Below are positions 1 through 12,800 of a stretch of 64,000 nt of DNA, in pieces. Position 1 is the first letter of the stretch, and each line of letters starts with the position of its first letter. The notes under the pieces were generated by a model that was given only the letters and a program-made list of their open reading frames with translations, had not been told where the DNA came from and did not search any database. Source of the DNA: Pteria penguin (lineage: Eukaryota; Mollusca; Bivalvia; Pterioida; Pteriidae); the NCBI GenBank assembly GCA_035048485.1, contig CM068583.1:51263790-51327789 (forward strand). The letters run 5' to 3'. Both the position numbers and the translations under genes were made by a program.

Positions 1-700
1 GTGAAATAATTTAAACAGAAAATGATATCTTTTCTATATTGTGGTTTTCCTCAAATTCGCGATATAGTTTCATTCGGATTAAAACTGGTGTTTCCCTGAG
101 ACTGATTTTGGTAAAAAAAAAAAAGCTGTTGTAGTAGAAGTTTTCAAGATATTCATTGTTCAAAAATCATTTCTGTTGTAAATTGTTTGAGGTCAAGGCA
201 TATTTTCAAATGGATTGACTAAACTATTATGAAATTAGCCTTGGTAGATGAGCTTCCCTGGAGTCTTCCGTCAGGGTGTAGAGGAGCAATACCTGTAAGC
301 AGCGTAATGTCACGTTTCTTTCTCTCGATAAAAGAGACTTTAAAGAGTACAGCTTCTTGAATTTTGGTGTCTTTGATGTACTCTGAGTCATTTGCATTTA
401 ACAAGAATCCAATTTATATCTTATTTGTGTGTGCGTGTGTGTTTGTTTCTTTGTTTGGATTTTTTGTATTTGTTTTGCTTTGTTTGTTTGGGGTTTTTTG
501 TTTGTTATTTTTTACTTTTATAAGTCCCTGTTTTTTTATGTTTTTTTTAATTCATTTCCGGGTTTATTATGTCCGTTATAGATCTGAAATAAATATTGAA
601 AATGGCGTCCTCCTAGCAAATGTCTTGAAATGCGGCTTGTAAACTCCTGGAATAGAACATAATCAATGCAAGTGGTCGACAGCTTGAAGTAGCATTCGAT
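1..700 (+). other. 5' flank and leader of the BOD1L1-like gene
   Basis: No gene is recognised before the start codon at 701. A T/G-rich low-complexity tract lies at about 421-545. No convincing TATA box is visible and the transcription start cannot be placed. An in-frame TAG at 653-655 precedes the ATG at 701 with no in-frame ATG between them, which supports 701 as the start. The region downstream of about 600 reads like a 5' leader with several short upstream ORFs. Confidence 0.5.
602..692 (+). promoter_or_regulatory. cluster of short upstream ORFs
   Basis: Four upstream ATGs open short frames before the main start. The one at 602 is a 4-codon frame ending in TAG at 614-616, with A at -3 and G at +4. 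The one at 620 stops after two codons. The one at 630 ends at TAA 660-662. The one at 666 has 8 codons and ends at TAG 690-692, eight bases before the main ATG. If the transcript starts upstream of 600 these could dampen translation; the start site is unknown, so this is inference. Confidence 0.35.
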
Positions 701-835
701 ATGGAAACGAACACTCAAAAGAAATTAGATATAAACGAAGATGACAAAGACGTTCGTCAAATTATCGATCAACTGAAATCACAAGGTTTATTTGATCAGT
801 TCAGAAAAGATTTTTTAGCCGACGTTGATACAAAG
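701..835 (+). CDS. BOD1L1: exon 1: start of Shg1 domain
   Basis: This exon has 45 codons and ends in phase 0. The ATG context has G at -3 and G at +4, and an in-frame TAG lies upstream at 653. The encoded stretch QLKSQGLFDQFRKDFLADVD closely matches the BOD1 family. The family sequence continues from DVDTK directly into PAYQ, and exon 2 begins exactly with PAYQ. This fixes the exon end at 835 and makes the donor GC rather than GT. Confidence 0.9.
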
Positions 836-3800
836 GCAAGCTAATATATCCTATCACACTAACCTATATACCTAATGTTTTGGTGGGTGGAAGTATTTGC
901 GGAGACCTTAGTTACGACTGCAACGGAAGAGCTATTTTGTCCCATCTCTTCCGGGACAGAGACGGGACAAAATAGCTCTTCCGTTGCAGTCGTAACTACG
1001 GAGACCTTAGCTTCAATATTTCGCCACACCAAACGTTATTTATTATCGGCTATTTATTTTGTTTGGTGGGTATGAGTGTCAGTTCATATCAATCAAAATG
1101 ACACTGTACAAACCTTTGTTTCCTGCAGGATGCAGGTCACAGATAATATCCAGACATATTTTCCTTCATTGTCATGCAAAATTTCCATCATATGCTCTTT
1201 GCAACACCGATAAATGTCCAGATGGTAACAATAACATAAATATTCTCCTCGATTGCGGCCATGTTTCAAATCAGAAGGAACTACCGTATTCACTCGTGTA
1301 TAATACGCACTTTTTTCATAAAATCTGACTTCAATTTTCCAGGTGCGTATTATACACGAGATCTAAAACAAGAACCTTTTTTCCAGACGTAAGAATTCAG
1401 ATTTCCGCAGCGATATTGCCGTACAAATGTCCGCTGACAACCATCAGAACACAGTGTCCACGAAACTTTGTTAAACTCCATAGGACATTCGGTCCTATTG
1501 GAAGACATATTTCATAGGACCGAAATCATTTCTGTTCGACCGAAAAAGAAAACTGAAGAATTTTCAATAGGGTATTTTAACATCGCCTTTTTGTCGGCGT
1601 TCGTCGATGTCAATTTTCTTTTGTTTAGTGGTTTTCCAGGGATTGCCCCCTCCACATATTTTAATTTCGCTAGAAAAGACATTCATGAACACTGATGAAC
1701 GCCCCGACCTCTAAACCATATAAACAATACAATGTCACAGGAACGCTCAAAATATAAGCGTTGTTATTAAATACAGTCAAACCTCGTTATCTCGAAGTCG
1801 GAGGGACCGTGGAAAATACTTCGAGATATCCGTAGTTCGAGATATCCAAATTGTAGTTTCATTTGACATTTGTGATTATTATAGTAGATCAGAGACATAT
1901 ATGTCTCTGAGTAGATGTATGAGATATACATGTATTTATCAATAAATACGCATGAAGATGTGCATATTGTATTGTTCCTAAATAATTAATCTAAATCTCA
2001 TCATACCTTTTATATTTTATGAATATATAGAGAATATACTCCAAAACTGAAAACGTCATGTTTCCTTTTCAGTAACATCGTAATTTAAATCCAATACTGG
2101 ATATAACTGTCAAATACTATACCTAAAACCAAGGACGGGCTAACACGTAAGACTAGATAAAAACACACGTCATAATTTGATTTAACTACTATTACTTTGC
2201 ATAAAAATACATAGACATACACATGGATTGGAAATAGTAATAATTAATGAACAGTGTAAAGAAATTTCTTAAAATGCAGATATGAAAAAGCATCAATTAC
2301 AGTTAATGTTAATTATCTAATTTTGTGTCGAGTTTAATAAGCTATCATCATTTAATAATATTTGGTATAAATAACAGGGTACGCACGGACGAGATCGATT
2401 ATGTAATTATTGCGGCTTTGTTCACCGACACGGTCAATTGATCACACCACGCGAGCGACCTGTCATTTAGGATAAACGCCGCGGGGGAATATTGTCAATA
2501 AGAAGCCAACTTCGAGATAAACCGGGTAAATAAGAACTTCGGGACTTGAAAATGTATTCGAGATAAGCATGGTATTCGACATATCAGTGTTCGACACATC
2601 CGGGGTGAATTTAATCATAATATGAAGGATTTTTTCGGGACCGACGTTCGACTTCGAGATATCCCGGGTATTCGAGATATCAGTGTTCGAGATATCGAAG
2701 TTTGACTGTAGTATAAGCGCTTACCAGACTCCATCTCTCCGCGGTATACATAGTGCCGGAACAAACATCGGACAAACCGGTCCGGCTAGAAAATGCGCAA
2801 ATCGGACTGATCGCACTTTTGTCCGTTCGGTCCGATGGTCCGGTGAATTTCGCGGACACTGAGAACATGATCATTAAACTTTGGGAACCCTTACTTGACC
2901 ACTGAAATCGATTTTTGACACTTGATAAAGAGATTATCATTACAGTTTTATTGCCTTGTGTTGAACACATTACAATATGTGCTGAAATGAAGATGTTATT
3001 ACAAATGAGACTAGTATTATTTAAAATAACAAGTGCCCATGCAATCCAATTATCTTACATGTATCATTGTCGATCAAGGTGAAATGGCATCACGGTCAAA
3101 CAATCAGCTGTTACCGTACACCCCGCTGGGATAATTGGTTGTTCACATTTCTTTTACCTTTACTGCTGTGTTAATCAATTATTTTGTACAAACATTGACA
3201 CTTCAAGACAACGAGTGAAAAATATATAGAAAATGACGGCTTTGCTTCAATATGGATATTTTATCAAGGATTCTAATTACTGTGGCTTATTGTTACATCT
3301 TTAGTTTTCTTTCTACCAACACAATGTTTGGATCAAAAATTAATTCTATTACGGCAGTTGAGTTTATCCCATTCATTGAATATCCTAAGGTTCAGGTAAC
3401 CAATCGTGTTTTCCGTAAAATAAAATCTGTAATACAGAGATTTTTTTCTAGGTATTAAACTTATGGTTCTTGATTACTTGCTTATGAGGCAATTTTACCT
3501 GCGTATTATTCACGAGATGTAGACTTTTTCTCCAATTATTTTCCAAAAGTTGGGGGTGCGTATTTTACACAGATGCGTACTATACACGAGTGAATACGGT
3601 AGTCACATTAGTTATCGTGTGTTTACAAATTCATTCATGATTGAACAGGAAGATTAAATATACGAAACCATTATTGATTTCTAAGTACTATTCTTTATAC
3701 GGAAATTGTTTACTTTCAGTAGTTTTACAAAAATCAGGAAATCAGGAATCAGAAAACTAATAAAAAATAAGTTTTACTTTAATACAGTTTAGATTTCAAG

Positions 3801-6800
3801 CTTTTTGAGGACAAACTATAATTGTTTATGCTTACATCAGACACATGTTTAGCTTTGAAACATGGCTGCGATCATGGAGAGGATTTGTATTGTTGCTTTC
3901 ATCTGGACATTTATCAGTGTTGTAGGGGGCATATGATGGAAATTTTGCATGACAATGAAGGAAATATGTCTGGATATTATCTGTGACCTGCATTCTGCAA
4001 GAAACAAAGATTTGTACGATGTTTTCGATCGTTAGTACACGTGGGTGGAGGGGGTGTGTGTCAAATCATGAAAACCCGAATAACGTAAAAAAGGGCTGAC
4101 AAGAGATTCTGGTGAGTGGCAATAGTAAACGACAGCAATAATAAAACAGCCACGTGCAAGAATTTCCAAAGATATTGGGTTACTCCTAACACATAAAACA
4201 TAGTACACAACTATTTTAGCAGCGATGTGTAAACACTCGATTTTAATCACGTATATCTCCGGCTATTTTCCATGTACATGTATAGCGATGTTCTTTGCAT
4301 CAAAGAAAATATCAAACCTTCTTCTTTCACCATACATAAATAATTTTATCCACCGAAGGCCCCTACATTGTATTTCAGTCCATTTTCTGTGGTTGCATTC
4401 TTCCTAACATCAATTCTCACTCCAAATCACACTGAACTTCTGGTCAGGTTCCATGAGGGAAGAAGGTATCACATGTCCAAATACATGTAGTACATCATTT
4501 TGAAAAATGTAAACATTTGTTTTCACTCACCTTGCTTGATCCATGGCTCATAATCATGTGACAAAGCAATCCAGTCTGAAGATATGATAAAAGTGAAACT
4601 ATCCTCATGTGCCCTAATTTTGACAGTCTAATTTTTTATGCCAAAAAATGATTATGATGGAATGATTTAATTTACAATCATTAGCACTTGAGGAAATTCG
4701 TTTATAGATCTACCTTTTCATAATGTCACATCATCATGAATGTTTTTGGTATCTTATACATGTAGTTTCTCAAACATCTGTGCATTCCTTATGTGACACG
4801 TGCCGCCATTACTAGGTCCTAATTCTGACGATTACATCATTGGCTGATCTGCATACAACTTAAAGGCCAAAACAAACACATTTTTGACCGGATTGCAAGG
4901 CAATTCCGGTCTATGATTTTGCGAAAACCGTCTGTCTGTCCATCCGTCCGTCCGCATGGCGTCAACATTTGGTGTTTAGCATTTGCGTTTAGCTTGGTTT
5001 CTTTCATACCCTAAAGGGTACTTATGTCAAAGTTGGTAGGTGTGTAGATACTTGACCTTGACTTTACGCTTTAGTGAACACACAGTTTTTTGCCTTCAGG
5101 GTGACCATTTACATACATGTATTGTTAATGTTAATGCAAAGCAATTCCAATCTATGAATTGGCGAAATCGGTCCATCCATCCGTCTGTCTGTCTATCGGT
5201 CCGGTGTCAACATTTTGCGTTTAGTATTTGCAATCCGGTCATACCGTCCTTGACGGTTTCTTGTTTGTTTGTGGTATGGTTAACAACTACAAAAATAAAA
5301 TACATGTAATAAATTCCATGTTTAAAGTAACATCTTCTTGTAAAACAGTAAATTTATGCATCAAAATATCATTTAACATTAATTTTAGTTTATTTGTTTG
5401 TTTACATTTATTCCTCGACACAATGGGGACAAGAGAGATTTTCAAAGTTAGGACCTTACATGATACAGTACTGTATGGTTTTACATGAACCTTTATATTA
5501 AGGAAGGGAATATATTTATATAAAAATGACTCTCATTTACTCAGTCACCAAGACATGAATATTCTGCTAGCTCGAACTGCTTTTAGAGGTCTGGACAGAG
5601 TTTTACTAAAGGTTGTAAGCCCAAACATAGACATAACTTACGAGTATTTTGCGTTTTACTAAACATCGTAACTTATGATCATGGGTAGATTTACGTGTAA
5701 ACTTAGGTGTGCCTAGTAGCAGACGTAGCTTCGCACGTAAGTGCAGTGGAGCCTTTTTATATTGTTAATTCAGAAAAGAAATGAGGGTGCCTTGAGGACA
5801 GAGGATGTTTTTCGAGACAGGGGGCACCATCAACACACCACATAAAAGTGTTATAAGAGATCGTTTAATCTTTAGAGTGTTAACATCATGTCACGGCCAT
5901 ACTAGTACAGTCAGTGACGTCAATCAAAGAACTTACACAGAGTGTATAATTATGGCGTCACAATAACTCTCACTAGCCACTAGCTTAGATAAAATGACGT
6001 CAGTGTTCGATCTTGAGAAGTTAGCTGAAAAGGCATTATGAGAGGAATCGGGCACTTTCGATCAATTATCATTTCACCAATTAACGCTGTTTTACCTGGA
6101 GGAAATATAAAGTCGAAATGTAAGACAGCCATAACTTTTGAATCGTAAGAAATAAAACCTTTATATCTGGCATGCATACTCAACTTTCAAGGAAAACCAA
6201 AATCAATGACCTTGACATTTATACTAAAATAGTTGTTTTCGACTTTGTTGCTGACGGGGGCTTTCGCAGAATTCATCTACCAACACCTCCTTTTCGGTCG
6301 TTCCATTTCCACTTTGGCTTTCTTGCTTTCTCCATCTTGTTTTCCTTGTTAATAGACGACAATAAAATCAAAAGTGAAAGTACACATTACGCAACAATGA
6401 TTTCTCATTGCTAAGAAATTTTCCGTCTCCCTGTTTAAAAGTTCCAGTCATAGCTTACGACTGACACTACGTCTAAGTACGTTTACGAGTGGACTTAACA
6501 TCTTTTAGTAAAACGCAACTTACGCACACGTAGTTATAGTTGTAATGTCTACATTTACGTCTAAGTCTAAGACTTTTAGTAAAACTCGCTCCTGAACTGT
6601 ATTTTCTGTACATAGTTATATACCTAACTCAAACTCTGCTTAAATTGTTTTACATTGTTCCATTCATATTCCCATTATGAAGAATGGACTGTATATACAT
6701 GTATACTAGTGATGCAACAGTCAATTGATTTAAACAAAGACCATAATTTAGATCTCATGGTTTGGTTTTTAAGTTGACTTGCAGTTTTCAGTTTAATTTG

Positions 6801-9800
6801 AAGAAGAAAAAAGATCGGTCAGAAAGTTTTTCGTAAAAATCAAATATATGTACAAGGCTTTGAAATGCTGTTGATATTAAATAGATTGTTTTAATTTTGT
6901 TGCAGCCAGCATACCAAAACTTGACTCAAAGAGTTGAAGGCTATGTAAACAGATTTCTTTCTCGTCAAAAATGGTCTCAAAAATTAAACAAAAATCAACT
7001 AAGGGACAACTTACGACGTCAGATCAACCAGTGAGTATTGAGTAAAAAAGAAGATAGAATTGTTCTTTTATTACCATTGTATGAGCTGAAAGCTCAAGTG
7101 AGCTTTTTTGATGACCTGTTGTCCGTCATCCCGCCTGTCCATCTGCTTGTCTGTAAACTTTTAACATTTTCGACTTCTTCAGAACCACAAGAAGGATTTT
7201 GATGAAACTTTGTACACATGAAGTACTATAGGTCCTCTACAAATTTCTGTTAATTTTGTCAAAATCTGTTAACAAGTGGCACCACCATGGCTAAAAATGG
7301 GTCTCAGAGGGAACCGCTTTTTGGAAATCTCCAGAATCACTGTATGAATAATAAACTAAAGGAATGTGAGTGTTATCTAGAAGAATGTTATTTGAAGTTT
7401 ACTCATATCATTGAAATCAGATTAATAATTTTTGATGTTGACATCTTTTTGAAGTTTAACATTTTCATGCTAAATAGCATGACTTTCATCCATATTTTCC
7501 CTATGGTTGACTTTTTGTGCACTGAAATGTTTGTTTTAGTCAGAATATAGTAGAGGAATGTTTCTTTGAAAGAATTGTGAAAAAAATGTAATTTTTGGAT
7601 TTTTCATGTATTTTTTAAGAATGCAAAAAAAGTAGAGTGGGGGTATTTTCACGCTTTTTGAAATTTTACTCTGGAACGAATCAATGGACTTTGATAAAAC
7701 TCAATAGGAATAAAAAACTATAGGTCCCATACCCTACAAGTGTAATTGTTTTTCTTCTGAATCTGTCAATAAGTGGTGCCACAATAAACAAAAGTAACCA
7801 AGACAGATTGGTGGTATCAAAAGCCTTATCCACACTTCTTCTCATTAACCAATGTATATGAAAGGGTTTATTTGAAGTTGTGCACCTGGGTTTAAAACTG
7901 GGATCTGGCCCCTGGAGCTGGGAATAATCAGCGAGATAAGAAAAGAATTACAGTCTGTACTTTTTCTGCATAACAAAGACAGATGCAGATGATTGGTGGT
8001 AGGATTTGAAAGGGTATAAGTTGAGTTATGCATTTGGGTTTTAAACTGGGTCTTGACCCTTGGATAGGGAAATATTGGTGGGTTTAGTCACTTCTGCTGC
8101 TTAACCAAGACAAATTGGTAGGGTCAAAACCCTGTCTAAGCTCCTTCTCCTTAACTATGACAGATGCAGATGATTTAGTGGTGGTATATGAAAAGGTCTA
8201 ACCTGATTTTGTGAACCTGGGTTTTAAATTTTGGTGTGGCCACTTGGGTAGGTAATCATATCAGCATGTGGGCATATGATCATGTTTTGCAATGCCCTAA
8301 TTTTATGCTCCCCGAAAACTTATGGGGGAGCATATAGTCGCTGTTGTGTCTGTCCGTCTGTCTGTCTGTCTCTCTGTCTAAGCTCATATCTCATATACCT
8401 TTCATCAGAATTTGATCATACTTCACCAAAATATTATTTAGGTTAGGGGCTTTTGGACTAAGGTCACTCAAGATCATTTCTGAAAGGTGAAGGTCACTTA
8501 TTAACTATGACCTAAAATACAATGAAGTAGGTATATCTCCTATACCTTTCATCAGAATTTGATCATACTTCACCAAAATGTTATTTAGGTTAAGGACTTT
8601 TGGACAAAGGTAATTCAAGGTCATTTCTGAAAGGTCAAGGTCACTTATTAACTATGACTTAAAGTAATATGAGTTACTTATATCTCCTATATCTTTTATC
8701 AGAATTTGATCATACTTCACCAAAATAATCTTTAGGTTAGGGACTTTTGAACAAACATCATTCAAGGTCATTTCTGAAAGGTCACTTATTCACTATGACT
8801 TAAAATACCATGAACAGGGGTGTCCAAATTCTTTTGCCCTGTAGCACAAATCTAATGTTAGGCTTTAGTTGAGGCACATAGTGCTGAAAGGGGGAGGGTG
8901 GAGGAGGGGTCACCCCCTAACACCGGTTTTTTGCAAAAATGGTTCAAAATGGTGCGTTCTGAGGCATTCTGTCATATTTGGACACTACAAAATTGACATG
9001 TTCATATTCAATAAATTTTATCAGATTATGTATAGGTATATTCAATAATTCATGAGCCTTACTGACACTTAGAGCATCTCTTTTGTCTATAAATTTATGT
9101 CCTTGGTAAGCATATGTTACATTATTTAGCTCTTGCAGCTATTAGATAGAATGCATAAAAGAACATTTATACAAATCAACTATTTTTATTGAAAATTTTT
9201 GATAAGGTAGTACATGTAATTACTATATAATTCAATTCTCAAGGAAATCAGTGAAGATAGAAGGCATGTTTCACATTGTATAACAAATATATATTTATTT
9301 CCTCTTTTTAAGCTAGTATAATAATAAGTAATCAAAACTTAATTTAATGATTCTTTAGGTATTTAAAAATTAATTAAGATTAAAATTATTATGATTATCT
9401 TTTAAAATAGCATTTTATTAAAAAAGAAAAAAATGAAATAAATTTTTATATCTCATTCTTATAAATTTTATAAGAATCTTTCTTAGTAAATTTGCTGATT
9501 CTCTATTTTCAAACATTTATGCACATGCATACAGATATATTTCAGAAAAAAATTAAATTAAAACATTAGTTTAAAATTAACTTTATTAACATATTGTTAA
9601 AATAGAAAAAGTGTAATAAAAATTATTAATTACAGACAAAATATTACAATTCTATATAAGACTTTATAATTCATGTACATGTATCATATGCATTTTGAAA
9701 GAATTAACGAGTTTAAACAATTGTTTTTAAATAATCATGATAATACTTTATATTTAACATTTGTTATTAGGTAAAAGAAAAATTTAAATTAATTTAGCCC

Positions 9801-12800
9801 AAGTGTTTTCTAGCAGAATATTTAAGCAAGATTTGAATTATTTTGCTTTAAAAAAATATCAAGAAAAGGGGATTAAACTTGAAAATTGCTTGTCGCACAT
9901 TTTGACCCCTTTGCCGCACGATCATGCTACAGTGCGACAGGTTGGACACCCCTGCATGAAGTACTTATATCTGCTACACCTTTTATCAGAATTTGATCAT
10001 ACTTCACCAAAATATTATTTAGGTTAAGGACTTTTGGACAGAGGCCACTCAAGGTCATTTCTGAAAGGTCAAGATCACTTACCGGTATTAACTATGGCTT
10101 AAAATAGCATAAAGTACTTATATCTCCTACTCCTTTCATCAGAATTTGATTATACTGCACCAAGAATGTTACTTAGTTTAAGAGCTTTTGGACAAAGGTC
10201 ACTCAAAGTCATTTCCGAAAGGTCATGTCCACGAAAAAAAGTTTTATCTAATAACTAATCAAGGTCAAGCTTACTCATTTTAGTTTAAGATACTGTGATC
10301 ACTTGTTGTTCTACAGTTGACTCAATTGGATATCCATATGATACATTGAGATTTGAAATCGTCATTAATTAATACAATAATTTCCTTTATACTAAATCAT
10401 TCATTTCCTTCATTATTGCTGTGCTTCTTGGAGCAGTCAATCCCAATAACATCGGTCCATCGGTCCTGACCGACACATTTACGTAAGGACCGATGTCCCA
10501 CTGTCACATTGCCGGTCCAAATGACCAATGGGTCCGGCAGAGTTTCGTTTATTTATACTCCCTCAAATTGAAGTGTTTTGGTGACCATGATGAAGTAAAC
10601 CGTAACATAAACGTTTTGCAAAACCAGATTTATAGAAAGATTTTACAAGAGCGTGATTCACTGTGATTGTCTCATTGAGGAATTGGTCAGAGTTTTTTTT
10701 TTTTCGGAGATGTTATTCAAGCTAATTGGCGGATGACAATTTTCAGAGTTTTTTTTTTTTCGGAGATGTTATTTGAGCTAATTGGCGGATGATCGATGAT
10801 TTTGTTAAATGAGTTAAATATATCAGAATACATCTATGTTTCCCTTCTTTTTTCGGACAGACAATTTTTGTTTCGGACCTGTGTGTAACTTCACTACATA
10901 GATCCGAATAACCTATGGGGACCGAAAGTTACTGGGAATGACTGTTGGAGCATCCACCAGTTTTACTAATTTTTTGTATATGAATTGAGTCATCAATTTC
11001 CTGCATCATAACTGCTGTTTGGGGAGCATACATCAGTTTTACTGATACTCTTGTTATGCCCTTGCCAAAAATAGCAGGGGGCATTAAGTGTTTGTTTTGT
11101 CCATCCTTCCTTCTTTTCATCCTTATGTCCTTCCATCCTTCCGTCACACTTTGGTTTCCAGACAATAACTGAAGTAGCTTTTAACATACTCAAACCAAAT
11201 TTGGTTATATGCTTACTTATTAAGAGAGGAAGAACCCTGTTGATTTTGGGGTCAAAAGGTCAAGGTCGCAACTAATGAAAATAGACTAATTATTGGTTTT
11301 CTGGTGATAACTGAAGTACCTTTTAATATATTGCACATGTGCAAGAGGACAATGTTCAGTGTTTAACAAAAAAAAGGGGGGGGGTCAAGATTCAGTATTA
11401 TCTTGGGAGAAATTTTATTTTTGGATCCATAATTTCTTGATTCTTTCTTTGTGTAAGTTCTTATTTGATAGAATTTATAGTATATGTAGTAGAAATGTTC
11501 TTTATAAGGGGCATGTGTGTCATTACCTTGAAAATCTGTATGCAAAGTCATACATTGTAGGTTTAGATGAATTATTAGGTTTTCTGAAATATTGAACTGG
11601 AGCTGAGTGATTTTCTTATGAAAAAATACCAATGCGCTGGCAGCAATATAGTTCAAAACTTTATTTTTAGCATGAAGGTCATTGTCAAGGTAAAAAGGTC
11701 ATCAACCTTGTTGTCATTTGAAATTGCTTCATAAGTTGAGTATGCATGTAGAATATGAAGTCTATCCCTCACAGTTCAAAAGTGATGGCCAAGGTTAAAG
11801 TTGTTAACAGACAAACAAATAAACAGACAGACAGACAGGACCAAAACAGATCTATCGATTCAAGGGCATAAAAACACAGTTTTGTTTTGGATTTATTGAA
11901 TACAAATTCACTGTATTTTGTGATTGAAGGTCTGGAATGCTGATAAATGGAGCTGAGAGAGTGATAAATCAAGTTGTTGATCCCAAGATTCTGCAGGTTA
12001 TAAAACCTAAGATAGATGAGGTTGTGTGCGCCCATTTTGGTATTGACCTGAAAGAACGACAACAGCAACAAGAGGCCCACAAACTACAACAGCAACAGAA
12101 ACTCCAGAATTTGATGAATGGTAAAAGCTTTATAATCTGTTTACTGTGCATTTATCCAATAATGTAGTTGATCTATTATGCCCCTTCGAAGTGTTGTTTT
12201 GCAGTAGATTCTGAATTGAACTTAGATATGTATCACATTCTGACTCTATGTAAATTTTATAAAGAATTTTATTATAGAATTATTTCCTTGCAGAGAAAAA
12301 AGATCAGCAGCAAACAGACAAGCCTCCACATGTAGGTAGTTCCTCCTTTCCTCCAGGCCAGACACCAGACATGTGGCAGCAACATCAACAGCATCAGAAC
12401 GTAGTGACCTTCCCTGGCAGTGTGATGAATTTCCCTATGGCAACACCTTTCCCTCAGCAGATGCCCTTTGGTATGCCACCCCAGATGTTTCCTTATATGC
12501 AGGGTAGTTGGAATCCCTTTATGTTTCCACCAGGGCAGTTTACATCATTGCCTCCAGGAACCTCCACTGTTACCACAATCAATGCAACATCAAGTGTTCC
12601 CGCTATTAACTCTTCATCTATCACTGTTGCTATGTCAAACTCCACTATTGTTAGCACTAACGTTACAGAGAAAACAGTACCTCCCAAACCAGATTTGCCT
12701 CCCTTGCCACCTACTCCGCCACCTCCAGGGACTGAGGTAGAAGATCAGATTGTAGAAGAGTCATTGAAGCCAAAAGTTCTGGAGGATATTCCGTTACCAC

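Larger units (their letters stand above)
1280..3603. mobile_element. 2.3-kb TIR DNA transposon, non-autonomous
   Basis: Termini are inverted copies beginning ACTACCGTATTCACTCGTGT on the left and the reverse complement on the right, with about 28 bp almost identical. Further inner copies of the GTGCGTATTATACACGAG motif lie at about 1341-1360, 3497-3515 and 3555-3571. No transposase is recognisable. A pogo-like element (1774-2708) is nested inside. I could not read a clear target duplication, and I do not assign a superfamily. Confidence 0.65.
8308..10985 (+). repeat. TGCTCCCC hairpin repeat with internal tandem units, carrying two nested elements
   Basis: The head TATGCTCCCCGAAAAC...GGGGGAGCATATAG can fold into a hairpin and is followed by a (TGTC)n/CCGTCTG run. 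The body repeats a unit of about 160 bp containing CATCAGAATTTGATCATACT and GGTCATTTCTGAAAGGTCA. Copies of the same family start at about 48490 and 52695. Two TIR elements interrupt this copy (8815-9954 and 10434-10944). Confidence 0.75.

Noticed and set aside
364..642. 92-codon frame upstream of the gene
   Set aside because: It is low-complexity Phe/Val/Leu translation of a T/G-rich tract without coding character.
12468..12740. Second plus frame overlapping exon 4
   Set aside because: It is an out-of-frame shadow of the Pro-rich exon 4.
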